The notes: generated by a model not told the origin, from the sequence alone. Numbered from the stretch's first letter, positions 7,356 to 16,858 are shown. The stretch is 64,000 nucleotides of DNA from Shewanella sp. UCD-KL12 (GCF_001957125.1 NZ_MPHJ01000021.1:1-64000), one strand, 5' to 3'. A program made the numbers and translations.

Positions 7356-9874
7356 TAAATAACCTCCCTTTGTAAGCTTGATACCAGTGGGCGTTTGGTT
7401 TGCATATACAGAGGGAAAGCAATAGCCAAAAGGCTAGAAACTAAAGCGAGTAAAACGACTTGTCCATAGGCGAGCCAATCCCACTCCATAGCAATACTCC
7501 AGCCAAAGGCTTGTAGGGTTATCTTATTGATAAGTAAGTAACCTAGAATGGCGCCTGTCGGCAGGGCGACTAAACAGGTAAACAGCACAATTATCAGCAT
7601 CTGCCCGAAGACTAAGCTTGTAAGTTGGCGTCGGTTTACCCCCATAGTGTATAGCCTAGCCATTGGTGCCAAGCGAGCTTGGGTCAGCATAAAGCAGGCG
7701 CTGAATAGTCCAATAGCCGCAACAAGCAGAGTCAGTGTATTGAGCACTTGAGTGATAGAAAAGGTTTGTTTGAACACAATGATCGCTTGCTGCTTAATTT
7801 TCTGCTGACTGAAGATCATGGCATCAGGTATAGAAAATCTTTGCTGTAATTCATTTTGCAGTTTTTGCTGCAGTTTAAGCTTTGATTGGACAGACTCACC
7901 TTTAACGTCAATGGCTAAGCTCACTGGTGTGCTTGGCAAACCGTTCGCATTCCAGGTCTCAGGAGAGATGATGACTTCGCCATAGGGGTTACCATAATCG
8001 AAGAATATTCCACCGACGATAAAGTGATTATCTGTGATTTGTTGGAGCTCAATGCTATCACCGAGTTTGAGTCTTAATTTGATTGCTAAAGGCTCACTGA
8101 TCAATACCTGCTTATTGGCAAAAAAGTCTGGCCACATATTATCAAGGGTCTCTTTAAATACAGTGGTTTCATGCAATGATCTTTGATCTCGAGTCACGAT
8201 ATTGATCGGTAACTGCTCGAGCTTACTGCTTAAATTCCACTGTTTGTAGACTGCATCGACATCGTGATTTTGAGATAGGTAGTCAACGACTTCATCAATT
8301 TTAGTCGAGGCAGGCTTGATATACAGCTCTGCATGAAGCCTAGCATCGAGCCACTGTTTTAAAGTGCTTTCGAAGCTGCCCACTAGCGTGTTCATCGATA
8401 TATTAGCTGTTAGGGCTAAGAGCATCGCCATCATGGCAAGAGAGAGTGGCGCGATAAGCTCTTTTGTCTCGGCGACCTGATAGTGCAATAAGCCTTTTGG
8501 GGTCACCTTTAATAACAAGTTAACGAAAAAGGATAAGAGCCAGGGGAGTGTCAGAGGGATAGCGATAATGATGAGGCCTAGTAATACCATGGTATAACGA
8601 TAATCTTGGCTCGATGGCAGCAGTATTGTAGCGACAACGCCAAGCAGAATAGCAACGGCGACTTGATACTTATATATCTTGTTGGCGCTTCTCTGAACCG
8701 TCATCTGCCCAGAGTTACCTGCAAGGGGCTGCTTGATGAGTTGAACTAAGAGTGAACCGCAGGCAGCGATAGCAGCAATAAAGGTCAAAGCAATCGCCTG
8801 TAGTAACCAGCTCCAATGCCAGTTTCCAGGTAATATTTTTGCCCCATAGAGCTGCTCAAGCGTGACAGATACCATAGGCTGTAGCCAGTGGCTAAGCTGT
8901 AATCCCAATATAAAACCTATGATAGAGCCAAGGATCACCAGTAGAAGTAACTCAATAGACAGGGCGAGCAATAATGATGCTTTTGCAATACCTTGTTGTT
9001 GAAGTTGTGTCAGTAGTCTTTGTCTTTTGAGTAAGCTGTATCTTACGCCGTTATAAGCGATAAAAAGACCAACAATGAAAGCTAATAGACTCATGGCTGT
9101 AAGGTTCAGGTGGAAGCTGGCTGTTAGAGCGGTAAGTCCATCGCCATTGTCACTTTTGATGAGGGTGCCATCTGACTCAATGAGCTGGTTCAAAAGTGGC
9201 TCTTTATCGGCGATATCGTCAAACAGAGCGATATAACTTAGCTGATGTTGACGCTTGAGTATGCGCTGGGCTAAAGATATGTCCATCAAGATATCAGAAC
9301 CTAAGTTACTACTATCATCTAAGGCTATAACACGTACCTTAACCCCTTCGAGGATTAACGCTCCATTTTGACTTAATCGTTCAGCCTGAGCGTGACTGGC
9401 TAAAACGATAGGGGCACCAGCTAATATATCGGCAAGAGGAATTGGCGCTGAAAACAGTCCAGGTTTTGATCTGCTTTCATTTTCGGGACTTGGCGAATAT
9501 GCGGTTAGGGCTGCAATCAGATCGCTGCCCTGGATGCGCCAGCGCTTACCATCCTGACTGGAAGCAACGCCCTGAAGCACGGGTAAACTGTGGCTAAAAC
9601 CTGCTGCGCGTAGCGTAAAGTAAAGCGATTCATTAAGGTGTTTACTCCCCATTGGCGGCGTGACCACCCACTTGGCTTGTTGGCTGAGCAGTTCAGTGGC
9701 AGAGCTATAGCTTTGAATTGCATTTTCATTGGTGGCGCGTACGCCTGTGAGCAAAGTTACAGCAAGAATAATACCTATGCCTATGGCACCTGCTTGTAGT
9801 GGAGCTTGACGGTAATGAGCCCAAAAAACCTGCAGGCACAGCCCACACATTCGGGTTAGCTTAGTGTTATTCAT
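7355..9874 (-). CDS. FtsX/MacB-type ABC transporter permease (AttFG-like)
   Basis: Large permease of about 839 residues with the duplicated FtsX layout: a first membrane helix (about 30-48), a periplasmic domain, three helices (about 255-375), a central helix group, a second periplasmic domain, then three C-terminal helices ending near residue 835. I favour the ATG at 9874, whose ATGAATAA overlaps the ATPase stop by 8 bp; an ATG at 9886 would add 4 residues. Such permeases with a LolD-like ATPase usually act on lipoproteins or push substrates through the envelope mechanically rather than import solutes. Part of a three-gene operon. Confidence 0.85.
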   Translation of the reverse strand: MNNTKLTRMCGLCLQVFWAHYRQAPLQAGAIGIGIILAVTLLTGVRATNENAIQSYSSATELLSQQAKWVVTPPMGSKHLNESLYFTLRAAGFSHSLPVLQGVASSQDGKRWRIQGSDLIAALTAYSPSPENESRSKPGLFSAPIPLADILAGAPIVLASHAQAERLSQNGALILEGVKVRVIALDDSSNLGSDILMDISLAQRILKRQHQLSYIALFDDIADKEPLLNQLIESDGTLIKSDNGDGLTALTASFHLNLTAMSLLAFIVGLFIAYNGVRYSLLKRQRLLTQLQQQGIAKASLLLALSIELLLLVILGSIIGFILGLQLSHWLQPMVSVTLEQLYGAKILPGNWHWSWLLQAIALTFIAAIAACGSLLVQLIKQPLAGNSGQMTVQRSANKIYKYQVAVAILLGVVATILLPSSQDYRYTMVLLGLIIIAIPLTLPWLLSFFVNLLLKVTPKGLLHYQVAETKELIAPLSLAMMAMLLALTANISMNTLVGSFESTLKQWLDARLHAELYIKPASTKIDEVVDYLSQNHDVDAVYKQWNLSSKLEQLPINIVTRDQRSLHETTVFKETLDNMWPDFFANKQVLISEPLAIKLRLKLGDSIELQQITDNHFIVGGIFFDYGNPYGEVIISPETWNANGLPSTPVSLAIDVKGESVQSKLKLQQKLQNELQQRFSIPDAMIFSQQKIKQQAIIVFKQTFSITQVLNTLTLLVAAIGLFSACFMLTQARLAPMARLYTMGVNRRQLTSLVFGQMLIIVLFTCLVALPTGAILGYLLINKITLQAFGWSIAMEWDWLAYGQVVLLALVSSLLAIAFPLYMQTKRPLVSSLQREVI

Positions 9875-10535
9875 GCACCTTACCATTATCTAAATGCCAA
9901 CGCCTTTGCATAAAATCGGCACATTCTAAGCTATGGGTCACCATTAAAATGCTGGTGTCATGTTCTGCTGCCAGTTCACACAAGAGTTGCATCACCTCTA
10001 GGCTGGCTGCCTGATCTAAGTTTCCTGTTGGCTCATCGGCAAGTAATAGTTGAGGCTTATGCGCTAAGGCTCTGGCTATAGCCACTCGTTGCTGTTGGCC
10101 GCCCGATAGGGAGTCGACATGACGATTAAGCAGAGGCTGAAGGCCAAGAGATAGCACTAAGTGATCGCACCAACTATTCCAGTCTAGGCCATTTAATCTG
10201 AGTCCAAATGCGATGTTGTCTGCAACATTGAGGGGAGTGAGCAGGTTAAACTGTTGAAAGACAACACCCAAAGATGTTTGTCTGAACCGGCTCCAATCTC
10301 GATCACGCCAAGCTGTAGTCTCTTTGCTCAGTAATTTAAGGGAGCCTGCATTGGGCGACTCAAAGCCAGCAATCAAATTAAGTAGCGTACTTTTACCGCT
10401 GCCACTTGCTCCGGTTAATGCAATCGTGTCACCTTGTCGGAGCGTGAGATCGAGTTGATCTAGTACTCTGTGACAAACGCCGCCATCAATAAACTCTTTA
10501 GTGATCCCTGCTAGCGCTACAGTCTGGTTTGTCAT
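9867..10535 (-). CDS. LolD/MacB-type ABC transporter ATPase (AttE-like)
   Basis: ATP-hydrolysing subunit, 222 residues. Walker A GASGSGKST at 42-50, Q-loop near 94, signature LSGGQQQR at 143-150, Walker B LLLADE at 163-168 followed by PTGNLD, a pattern of the LolD/MacB/FtsE group. It is the first gene of the operon ATPase-permease-lipoprotein and has its own upstream region shared divergently with the TauE-like gene. Substrate is not determined by sequence. Confidence 0.9.
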   Translation of the reverse strand: MTNQTVALAGITKEFIDGGVCHRVLDQLDLTLRQGDTIALTGASGSGKSTLLNLIAGFESPNAGSLKLLSKETTAWRDRDWSRFRQTSLGVVFQQFNLLTPLNVADNIAFGLRLNGLDWNSWCDHLVLSLGLQPLLNRHVDSLSGGQQQRVAIARALAHKPQLLLADEPTGNLDQAASLEVMQLLCELAAEHDTSILMVTHSLECADFMQRRWHLDNGKVHE

Positions 10536-10775
10536 AAGGCTCCTTGTACTTATTTACCGTTAAGTTATGGCATTCGTTAACATGAATACAGTAAATATTT
10601 GATGACGTACCTAGCATACAGAATATTGCGATTTGATTAACTAACTTTACCTTGCAACAAAGTACATTAAGCGTAACTGCTTATGTCACAAAGTATAATT
10701 TGAATTGCTGATATTAATCGGTAAGCTGTGAGGACATTTTATTCAACAGATATCGTTAAAGGGAGTGGCTGCTGC

Positions 10776-11534
10776 GTGGATATCACTTTAACTCACGGCA
10801 TTCTGTTACTGCTGACAGGTTTTTTTGCTGGCATCATTAACACCTTAGCTGGTGGAGGATCAAATTTAACATTGCCTGCACTAATGGTTATGGGAATGCC
10901 AGCCGAAGTGGCCAATGCGACGAATAGAGTCGGTGTCCTGATGCAATCAATTGTTGCTGTGTTTGGTTTTAAGAGGCACGGCAAGTTAGAGACTGACGAT
11001 ACAGTCCCCATTCTTATCCCAACCCTTGCTGGTGGCTTACTGGGCGCAGCAGGCGCTGCTTATGCCCCTAGCGAATGGATTAAACCATTACTGTTAGGCA
11101 CTATGCTGTTGATGGCATTAATTATCTTGATTAAGCCCTCTATGGTGGCCCCTGAGCTTGGGACACCCGTTAATAAAGTCTCTCAGACGCCGAGCTCGTG
11201 GTGGTGGTTAGGTGTCGCCGGTTTTTACGGTGGCTTTGTTCAAGCTGGAGTCGGTTTTGTGCTGTTGGCGGCACTTGCGGGCTCACTGAGGTACGATCTA
11301 GTACGCGCCAATGCCCTCAAGATGCTCTGTACCTTAGTTTTCACCTCCGTTTCTCTGGTGCTTTTTATGATTGAAGGGCTCATTCAATGGTTGCCAGGAT
11401 TAATACTCGCCTTTGGCACCATGTTTGGGGCTCACTTGGCCGTAAAAATGGCCATTAAGGCGAGACCTGAAACACTGAAGTGGTTTTTGTTTGTCATGAC
11501 GCTGGTGGGGTGTATCGCAGCGTATTTTAGTTAG
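10776..11534 (+). CDS. TauE/SafE family (DUF81) membrane permease
   Basis: Membrane protein with about eight helices in two related halves; each half opens with the family pattern, first FAGIINTLAGGGSNLTLP and then FYGGFVQAGVGFVLL. The family exports or imports small organic and sulfur-containing anions such as sulfoacetate or taurine-related compounds. I start it at a GTG at 10776, preceded by GGGAG 10 nt upstream, giving 252 residues; a GTG at 10728 would add 16 poorly hydrophobic residues. Divergent from the ABC operon and without a neighbour to show its substrate. Confidence 0.8.
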   Translation: MDITLTHGILLLLTGFFAGIINTLAGGGSNLTLPALMVMGMPAEVANATNRVGVLMQSIVAVFGFKRHGKLETDDTVPILIPTLAGGLLGAAGAAYAPSEWIKPLLLGTMLLMALIILIKPSMVAPELGTPVNKVSQTPSSWWWLGVAGFYGGFVQAGVGFVLLAALAGSLRYDLVRANALKMLCTLVFTSVSLVLFMIEGLIQWLPGLILAFGTMFGAHLAVKMAIKARPETLKWFLFVMTLVGCIAAYFS

Positions 11535-11978
11535 CTTGCGTGCTAATCCTTTCCGCTTATGTGTTACCTATTCACTTACTCGTCTTTCTAGCGACGTTGT
11601 AAGCTGGAATCCAGCAGTTTAATTTTTTGAAGTTTGTTTACTGCAAATGAAGATAAGCGCTACAACTTATCCCCGTTGGAAGTTGCTGGAGTGAGTTATA
11701 GAAAATACTGTGAGGTTCACATGGATGTGAGGCTAGATTTTGAGGCCTTGGATACCCCATCGGAATCGTTAAGTATTTTCAAAACAAACGTAGGGTAACA
11801 ACTTCACTGGGGGGCATGGCACTTTGGTTTACAGGGAATCAAGGAGGATAAGGACGAGCAGCCCACCTTGCCCTGGTGTGGAATGGGATTTGGAATCTAT
11901 ACCTGCTTGTAACGTTCAAAGCTACCGATCAGCCATCCAGTATCAGAGAAGTTAAAGGTAGAGATAAAAGAGAACTAC
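11535..11978. other. Intergenic region, no gene recognised
   Basis: About 440 bp between the TauE-like gene and the DksA-like gene. I see no supported coding frame. The piece CACATGGATGTGAGG near 11718 and the phrase GCTGGAATCCAGCAG near 11605 resemble fragments that recur in other gene-poor parts of the window (31.3 and 33.4 kb), so this is probably diverged repeat sequence. Confidence 0.35.
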
Positions 11979-12338
11979 CTATGAGTTCTCTGCCTCACTT
12001 TGGCAGCAGATACATAACTCTGCAATAGGGTGTATTGTAAGCCTACCGATACCAATACTTTCGCCACATTCAAGACAAAGTCCATACTCATCCGTATCGA
12101 GAAATATCTGCTTAATACGCAAAATATGCCGTTGCATCTGCACCTCTGAGGCGTGTGCCATCTCTTGCTGCTGAATAGCGTCAATTCTAGATACTCGACC
12201 AACCGCTTGTTGGTCTAGCTTAACTGGAGCACTGCACTCATGGATGCGAGTAAGTTGTTGTTCAAACTCGGTCAGCTCTGTTTTTAGCTTGGTGAGTAGC
12301 GTGTGCTTTTGTGCTGATGTGAGGTTTGCTTGTTTCAA
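11979..12338 (-). CDS. DksA/TraR-type zinc finger protein
   Basis: 119-residue protein with an N-terminal helical (probably coiled-coil) part and a C-terminal C4 zinc finger, Cys88/Cys91 and Cys109/Cys112, spacing CX2C-X17-CX2C exactly as in DksA. Proteins of this family enter the secondary channel of RNA polymerase. It lacks a clear DxxDxA coiled-coil tip, as far as I can see, so it may not reproduce DksA activity; EYGLCLECG just before the finger is typical. It stands alone, downstream of ygfZ on the same strand. Confidence 0.82.
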   Translation of the reverse strand: MKQANLTSAQKHTLLTKLKTELTEFEQQLTRIHECSAPVKLDQQAVGRVSRIDAIQQQEMAHASEVQMQRHILRIKQIFLDTDEYGLCLECGESIGIGRLTIHPIAELCICCQSEAENS

Positions 12339-12460
12339 GACCTGCTGCCTGAAAGGTGAGGAGGAGTCATTAAATTATCTAACTCTCTCATTTAAAACAA
12401 GGGGAAAAAGTGCTGGTGTAGGTTCTCGTGTTAGTAGTAAGGGAGAACAAGATAAAGGCA

Positions 12461-12508
12461 ATAAAAAAGGCGCACTCAGCTCATGAAATAAGCTGTAATG
12501 TGCGCCTT
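12461..12508 (-). terminator. Rho-independent terminator of ygfZ
   Basis: The stem AAGGCGCAC (12467-12475) pairs with GTGCGCCTT (12500-12508), with an inner CAGCT/AGCTG pairing. On the minus strand the stem is followed by a T tract (GCCTTTTTTATTG). It sits 34 bp after the ygfZ stop. Confidence 0.85.
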
Positions 12509-12541
12509 GGTTTAAGCTTTACGAAACTCGAAACTTATCGT

Positions 12542-13522
12542 TTAGCTTTCATCTGCTAGTGAATAAGGCAGAGCTTGAATTTCAAGCACTGAGCTCTCAT
12601 CGCCAGAGACTCTTAATTTAGCAGTGTTTTCAGTATCATTTGGCAATACCGCAGTGATCAGAACTTGCTCACTTGATTGAACTAATTCGATGATAGTGCC
12701 AACTTTCTTAAAGCTATCTTCAAGTGCTAACTCAAGTGATGAGTCTACGCTGAGTGTTTGGGTGCTCGTGCCTGATAGGATATAAAGGGCGCGTTTATTG
12801 CCGCCACGGTACTTCATGCGAGCAACTGTTTCTTGGCCCATGTAACAGCCTTTTTCAAAACTGATCCCATTGACAGCCTGCAGGTTACACATCTGTGGGA
12901 CAAACTGAGCTTGATGTGAAGCAGCTAAGTTTGGGTAGCCTGCTTGTATTTCAAGGGCTTTCCATGCAGTAGCATCATAAATGGTTTGGTTAATCGATGT
13001 GAGGAAAGCTTTAGCTGTTTCTTTGTCCATGATAATGATGAAACGCTCACCATCTTTTAGCAGTACGCCACCGGGAATGTCAGTGACCTCTTGCTCGATA
13101 TTGGTATTTGATTCTGTCGCGAAATGATCATTAACCCAGGTTTGTGCTTGTTCACCTGCAACACCTAAGATCAGGTAGTTATCGCTAACATCGGTAAGTT
13201 CTGCTTTAGAGAAAACGGCATATTTAGCCAGTTGAGGCAGATCCAGAGCCAAGGTATCAGTAGGCATCATCATAAACAATGCATCTTCAACCGCAAAGGT
13301 ACGGAAGCTAGCTAGCATCTTACCTTTAGGGTCACAGTGTGCTCCCCAGCGCCACTGATCAGCATTAAGTGAGCTGATGTCTGTGGTGACTTGGCCGTGA
13401 ATAAAACTACGGCCTTGCTCTCCCGTTACACTCATTAGTCCCATATGAGACAGGTTAGAGAAAATTAGCGATGGAATTGGGTCATTCATGTTCCAACTGG
13501 GCTGAGAAACTGAAAGCGTCAT
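12542..13522 (-). CDS. ygfZ: YgfZ/GcvT-like folate-dependent iron-sulfur protein
   Basis: Tetrahydrofolate-binding protein that helps make or repair certain iron-sulfur enzymes such as the tRNA methylthiotransferase MiaB. The 326-residue protein has the hallmark motif FEKGCYMGQETVARMKYRG near residue 222, with the essential cysteine of the KGCYxGQE signature. The N-terminal part has the family phrase GxFIHGQVTTD near residue 40. Monocistronic, with a terminator on its 3' side. Confidence 0.93.
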   Translation of the reverse strand: MTLSVSQPSWNMNDPIPSLIFSNLSHMGLMSVTGEQGRSFIHGQVTTDISSLNADQWRWGAHCDPKGKMLASFRTFAVEDALFMMMPTDTLALDLPQLAKYAVFSKAELTDVSDNYLILGVAGEQAQTWVNDHFATESNTNIEQEVTDIPGGVLLKDGERFIIIMDKETAKAFLTSINQTIYDATAWKALEIQAGYPNLAASHQAQFVPQMCNLQAVNGISFEKGCYMGQETVARMKYRGGNKRALYILSGTSTQTLSVDSSLELALEDSFKKVGTIIELVQSSEQVLITAVLPNDTENTAKLRVSGDESSVLEIQALPYSLADES

Positions 13523-13591
13523 ATCATGATCCTAAGGAGTAAGCGTGCCACAAAGAGCTGATTGTAACCCTAATTTGCATAGCCGGAAATA

Positions 13592-13627
13592 AAGCACGCG
13601 CACAATTTTGCAATTGTGCGCGTGCTT
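13592..13627 (-). terminator. Perfect 16-bp hairpin between serA relic and ygfZ
   Basis: AAGCACGCGCACAATT, a 4-nt loop, and the exact complement. It lies just downstream of the serA tail relic on the minus strand and looks like the terminator that once served that serA end. It is also only 70 bp before the ygfZ start, so it separates ygfZ from upstream transcription. Confidence 0.7.
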
Positions 13628-13648
13628 GTAAGAATTAATGGTACTTAG

Positions 13649-13699
13649 TTAGTGCTGTAAGCGAGTTTTAATGGTGCCTTCAATGGCTTTCATCTACTC
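13649..13699 (-). pseudogene. Relic copy of the serA 3' end
   Basis: Minus-strand sequence ending at a TAA at 13649-13651 encodes MKAIEGTIKTRLQH, against MKAIEGTIRTRLLH at the end of the intact serA at 13826. The stretch of similarity starts with GAGTAGATGAAAGCC and is lost upstream. Both tails are followed by a strong hairpin. So a second serA 3' end with its own terminator is left here as a scar of duplication or recombination. Confidence 0.75.
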
Positions 13700-13745
13700 A
13701 TACTCTTATATAGTTTCTTTGATTTAGTTGAAGCTACATAAATGA

Positions 13746-13782
13746 AATAGCCCGCATAACGGCTAACGTAATGCGGGCTATT
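13746..13782 (-). terminator. Rho-independent terminator of serA
   Basis: AATAGCCCGCAT pairs with ATGCGGGCTATT around a 13-nt centre. On the minus strand this is 44 bp after the serA stop and is followed by TATTTCATT. Confidence 0.75.
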
Positions 13783-13825
13783 ATTGCTTAGTCACCGACC
13801 AAGTACTAATATTCGTTCTAGTGCA

Positions 13826-15055
13826 CTAGTGCAGTAGGCGAGTTCTGATAGTGCCTTCAATGGCTTTCATCTGCTCTAAAGCTTCTTCAGCTTGGTCTGA
13901 ATCAACTTCCATAACAACATAGCCAATTTCTGCAGTCGTTTGCAGGTACTGGGCCGCAATGTTAATGCCTTTCTCTGCAAAAGCTTGGTTAATCTTGATT
14001 AGGATACCCGGCTTATTATGGTGTATGTGTAATAAACGCGATGCATCTTTATGTTGAGCAAGAGATACTTCAGGGAAGTTGACTGCCGTCATGGTTGAGC
14101 CATTATCTGAGTATTTCGCTAGCTTGCCAGCGACTTCAATGCCGATGTTCTCTTGAGCTTCTTGTGTACTGCCACCCACATGTGGAGTCAAGATAACATT
14201 GTCTAGTCCACGTAGCGGACTGAAGAACTCATCACTATTTGATTTAGGTTCAACAGGGAATACGTCAATTGCGGCACCTGCTAGTTTTTCGCTGCTTATT
14301 ACTGAAGCAAGCGCTTCAATATCAACAACGGTACCGCGAGAGGCGTTAATTAAAATGCTGCCCTGTTTCATATAGGATAGTTCTACTTCACCTATCATCT
14401 CTTTGGTCTGTGGTGTTTCAGGTACATGCAAACTGACAACATCTGCCAGAGACATTAGCTCTTGCAGTGAGTGAACCTGTTGCGCGTTACCTAGTGGTAA
14501 TTTATCTTCAATATCGAAGAAAATCACGCGCATACCGAGCGTTTCGGCTAAGATCCCAAGCTGAGTACCGATATGGCCATAACCGATGACACCGAGAGTT
14601 TTCCCTCGTGCTTCGTAGCTGCCAGAAGCACTTTTTAACCATCCACCTCTATGGGCCATAGCGTTTCGCTGCGGAATACCACGAAACAGCATAATGATCT
14701 CACCAAGCACGAGTTCAGCAACACTTCGAGTGTTTGAAAACGGCGCATTGAAAACAGGAACACCAAGCTTTTCTGCAAAGCTGAGATCTACCTGATTCGT
14801 GCCAATACAGAAGCAACCTATACCAACCAGTTTTTCGGCTTGGCTTAGCACGGCTTCATTAAGTTGAGTACGAGAACGAAGACCAACAAAATGTGCATCT
14901 TTAATCGAAGCGGCTAGGGCTTCTTCCCCGAGAGATGCTTTGTGGTACTCAATATTGCTGTAGCCTGCACGCTTAAACACATCAACCGCAGATTGGTGGA
15001 CGCCTTCCAACAGCAGGATCTTGATCTTATCCTTGTCCAGCGAATGTTTCGCCAT
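13826..15055 (-). CDS. serA: SerA, D-3-phosphoglycerate dehydrogenase
   Basis: First enzyme of serine synthesis, oxidising 3-phosphoglycerate to 3-phosphohydroxypyruvate with NAD. The 409-residue length equals the E. coli enzyme. Visible parts: substrate domain, Rossmann motif GVIGYGHIGTQLG near residue 152, catalytic Arg in ASRGTVVD, Glu in FPVEP, His in LTPHVGG, and a C-terminal ACT domain (about 335-409) with HHNKPGIL that binds serine for feedback inhibition. It stands alone with a long upstream region (15056-15242). Confidence 0.96.
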   Translation of the reverse strand: MAKHSLDKDKIKILLLEGVHQSAVDVFKRAGYSNIEYHKASLGEEALAASIKDAHFVGLRSRTQLNEAVLSQAEKLVGIGCFCIGTNQVDLSFAEKLGVPVFNAPFSNTRSVAELVLGEIIMLFRGIPQRNAMAHRGGWLKSASGSYEARGKTLGVIGYGHIGTQLGILAETLGMRVIFFDIEDKLPLGNAQQVHSLQELMSLADVVSLHVPETPQTKEMIGEVELSYMKQGSILINASRGTVVDIEALASVISSEKLAGAAIDVFPVEPKSNSDEFFSPLRGLDNVILTPHVGGSTQEAQENIGIEVAGKLAKYSDNGSTMTAVNFPEVSLAQHKDASRLLHIHHNKPGILIKINQAFAEKGINIAAQYLQTTAEIGYVVMEVDSDQAEEALEQMKAIEGTIRTRLLH

Positions 15056-15242
15056 GATTTTGTTACCTTCTTCGGTTATTGATATTTTGTTAACTAATGT
15101 TGTTATGTTAGATCTTTAGTATTCTTCTGATACTTGTCCGACCAAAGTAGCACTTTTTTTGTTCACTGTGGAGGGCTAGATGGCTAAAGTTATTATTCTT
15201 ATATCAAAACAATAGAGTTAATTCCTATATGAGGTTCTAATT

Positions 15243-15848
15243 TTGAATAAACAACTTATTTGGATGCTGGTTTTTAGTACTGTTTTGCTTTGGTCTGCAA
15301 TAGATCCAAAAGATCAATTTACTTGGTTTTTAGAGGTGTTGCCTGCATTGGTCGCAGTCCCTTTGCTATTTTTTACCCGTCATAAATTTCCTCTGACATC
15401 ACTTGCTTACCTACTGATATTAATACATTGCGTGATACTCATGATTGGCGGGCATTACACCTATGCCGAAGTGCCCCTGTTTGATTGGCTGGCAGAGTTG
15501 ACTGGCACAGAAAGAAATAATTATGACAAGTTAGGCCACTTTGCTCAGGGCTTTGTTCCAACATTACTTGCCAGAGAGCTGTTTATAAGACTAGAGATAG
15601 TTAAGAAAGGCAGTTGGTGTAACTTTTTGGCTGTTTGTTTCTCATTAGCCTTCTCTGCTTTTTATGAGTTAATTGAGTGGTGGGTAGCGCTGCTGACTGG
15701 TGAAGATGCAGAAGCGTTCTTAGGCACTCAAGGTTACATTTGGGATACACAGTCCGATATGGGGATGGCGTTGGTGGGGGCGATAACCTATTTGATAGTG
15801 GCTTCACGTTTTCATAATAAACAGTTGCAGGCTAAATTAACTGGTTAG
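15243..15848 (+). CDS. yjdF: DUF2238 / YjdF-like membrane protein
   Basis: 201-residue inner membrane protein with about six helices. The stretch NNYDKLGHFAQGFVPTLLAREL followed by AFYELIEWW is the core pattern of the DUF2238 (YjdF) family, whose function is unknown. Starts at a TTG preceded by TGAGGT at good distance. No operon partner. Confidence 0.8.
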   Translation: MNKQLIWMLVFSTVLLWSAIDPKDQFTWFLEVLPALVAVPLLFFTRHKFPLTSLAYLLILIHCVILMIGGHYTYAEVPLFDWLAELTGTERNNYDKLGHFAQGFVPTLLARELFIRLEIVKKGSWCNFLAVCFSLAFSAFYELIEWWVALLTGEDAEAFLGTQGYIWDTQSDMGMALVGAITYLIVASRFHNKQLQAKLTG

Positions 15849-16114
15849 CCAGTTTGTTGATGGTATGTGTAGGCAGTTGAATGGTTTTTTATATGCATAA
15901 AAGTCTCATATAGCAGCGGTTTTAATAACAAAAACCAATAAAAATAGTACTTTTGTCGATATTTACATTCTATTAATACTTTTTTACTATGGTATTACAA
16001 ATGAAACTATTCAAATCTACTAAAACAATTCAAAATAGTAATCATTCTGGTTGATAGGGAAGAAAGTTGTGCCCTTAGCAGAGCGCAATAACAACTTTTC
16101 AGGGAGAGAAATGA

Positions 16115-16780
16115 ATGAGTAAAATTGATGAACTGGTGTTTCTACATCAAGTCGCCGCACCTTGCCACTTGGCAATATTAGCTGAGTCTATTGGCCTAAA
16201 AACCCGTATTGTTAAACAGGTATCAGATCTGGAGCCTGAAAGAGATAGTAATAGTTTCTATCTGATTGAGCAGGAGGGGGCAGCCTTAGACAGTAAAGGG
16301 ATCCCTCTGTTAGCGTCACGTCTGGTAGCACATGTACCTGTAGCGCTTTATCAAGTCGATCGTGACAAATTAGAGCCTGAGTCAGCACTGCTTTTAGGGA
16401 TTCGAGGCTTGCTCTATGCTGATCAGCGTATGGATCTTTTGCTGACAGGATTAAGAAAAATGGTAGCCGATGAGCTTTGGTACGATCGGACATTAATCAG
16501 CAAGATGTTCCGTCAGCTCGTTAGCCGTGTAGACAGTGCCAATGACTACTCTCAAGATACCGCTGCCATGTTACAGATGTTAACGAATCGAGAGCGCACG
16601 ATTATTCAACTTGTATCTAGCGGTGCACGCAATAAGGAGATTGCTCATCGTCTGTGCATTAGCGAGCATACGGTAAAAGCACATATTTCATCGATCTTTC
16701 GTAAGACGCAATCAAGAAATCGTGTCGAGTTACTGATTTGGGCACAGACATACCAAAGTCACTTTGAATTATGCTCCTAA
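16115..16780 (+). CDS. CsgD/VpsT-like LuxR-family transcription regulator
   Basis: 221-residue DNA-binding regulator. The N-terminal 130 residues form a degenerate receiver-like domain without the acidic pocket, and residues about 150-215 are a LuxR helix-turn-helix (LTNRERTIIQLVSSGARNKE and then ISEHTVKAHISSIFRK). The layout and the linker phrase GIRGLLYAD resemble CsgD, which controls biofilm matrix genes. The next gene is exeM, a nuclease linked to biofilm DNA, but a terminator separates them. AGGGAGAG gives a strong ribosome site. The regulatory target is inference. Confidence 0.8.
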   Translation: MSKIDELVFLHQVAAPCHLAILAESIGLKTRIVKQVSDLEPERDSNSFYLIEQEGAALDSKGIPLLASRLVAHVPVALYQVDRDKLEPESALLLGIRGLLYADQRMDLLLTGLRKMVADELWYDRTLISKMFRQLVSRVDSANDYSQDTAAMLQMLTNRERTIIQLVSSGARNKEIAHRLCISEHTVKAHISSIFRKTQSRNRVELLIWAQTYQSHFELCS

Positions 16781-16831
16781 TCGCTAGTTGCTACTAGAGG
16801 TTAGAAAGCTAACTGGTAAATGAAAAAACTA

Positions 16832-16858
16832 AAGCGGCCATCATGGCCGCTTTTTTGT
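16832..16858 (+). terminator. Terminator of the LuxR-type regulator
   Basis: AAGCGGCCA, a 3-nt loop, TGGCCGCTT and then six T. It lies 52 bp after the regulator's stop. Confidence 0.9.

Noticed and set aside
12362..12486. Plus-strand ORF overlapping the 5' side of the DksA-like gene
   Set aside because: Shadow frame over the dksA-like start and the ygfZ terminator, without family likeness.
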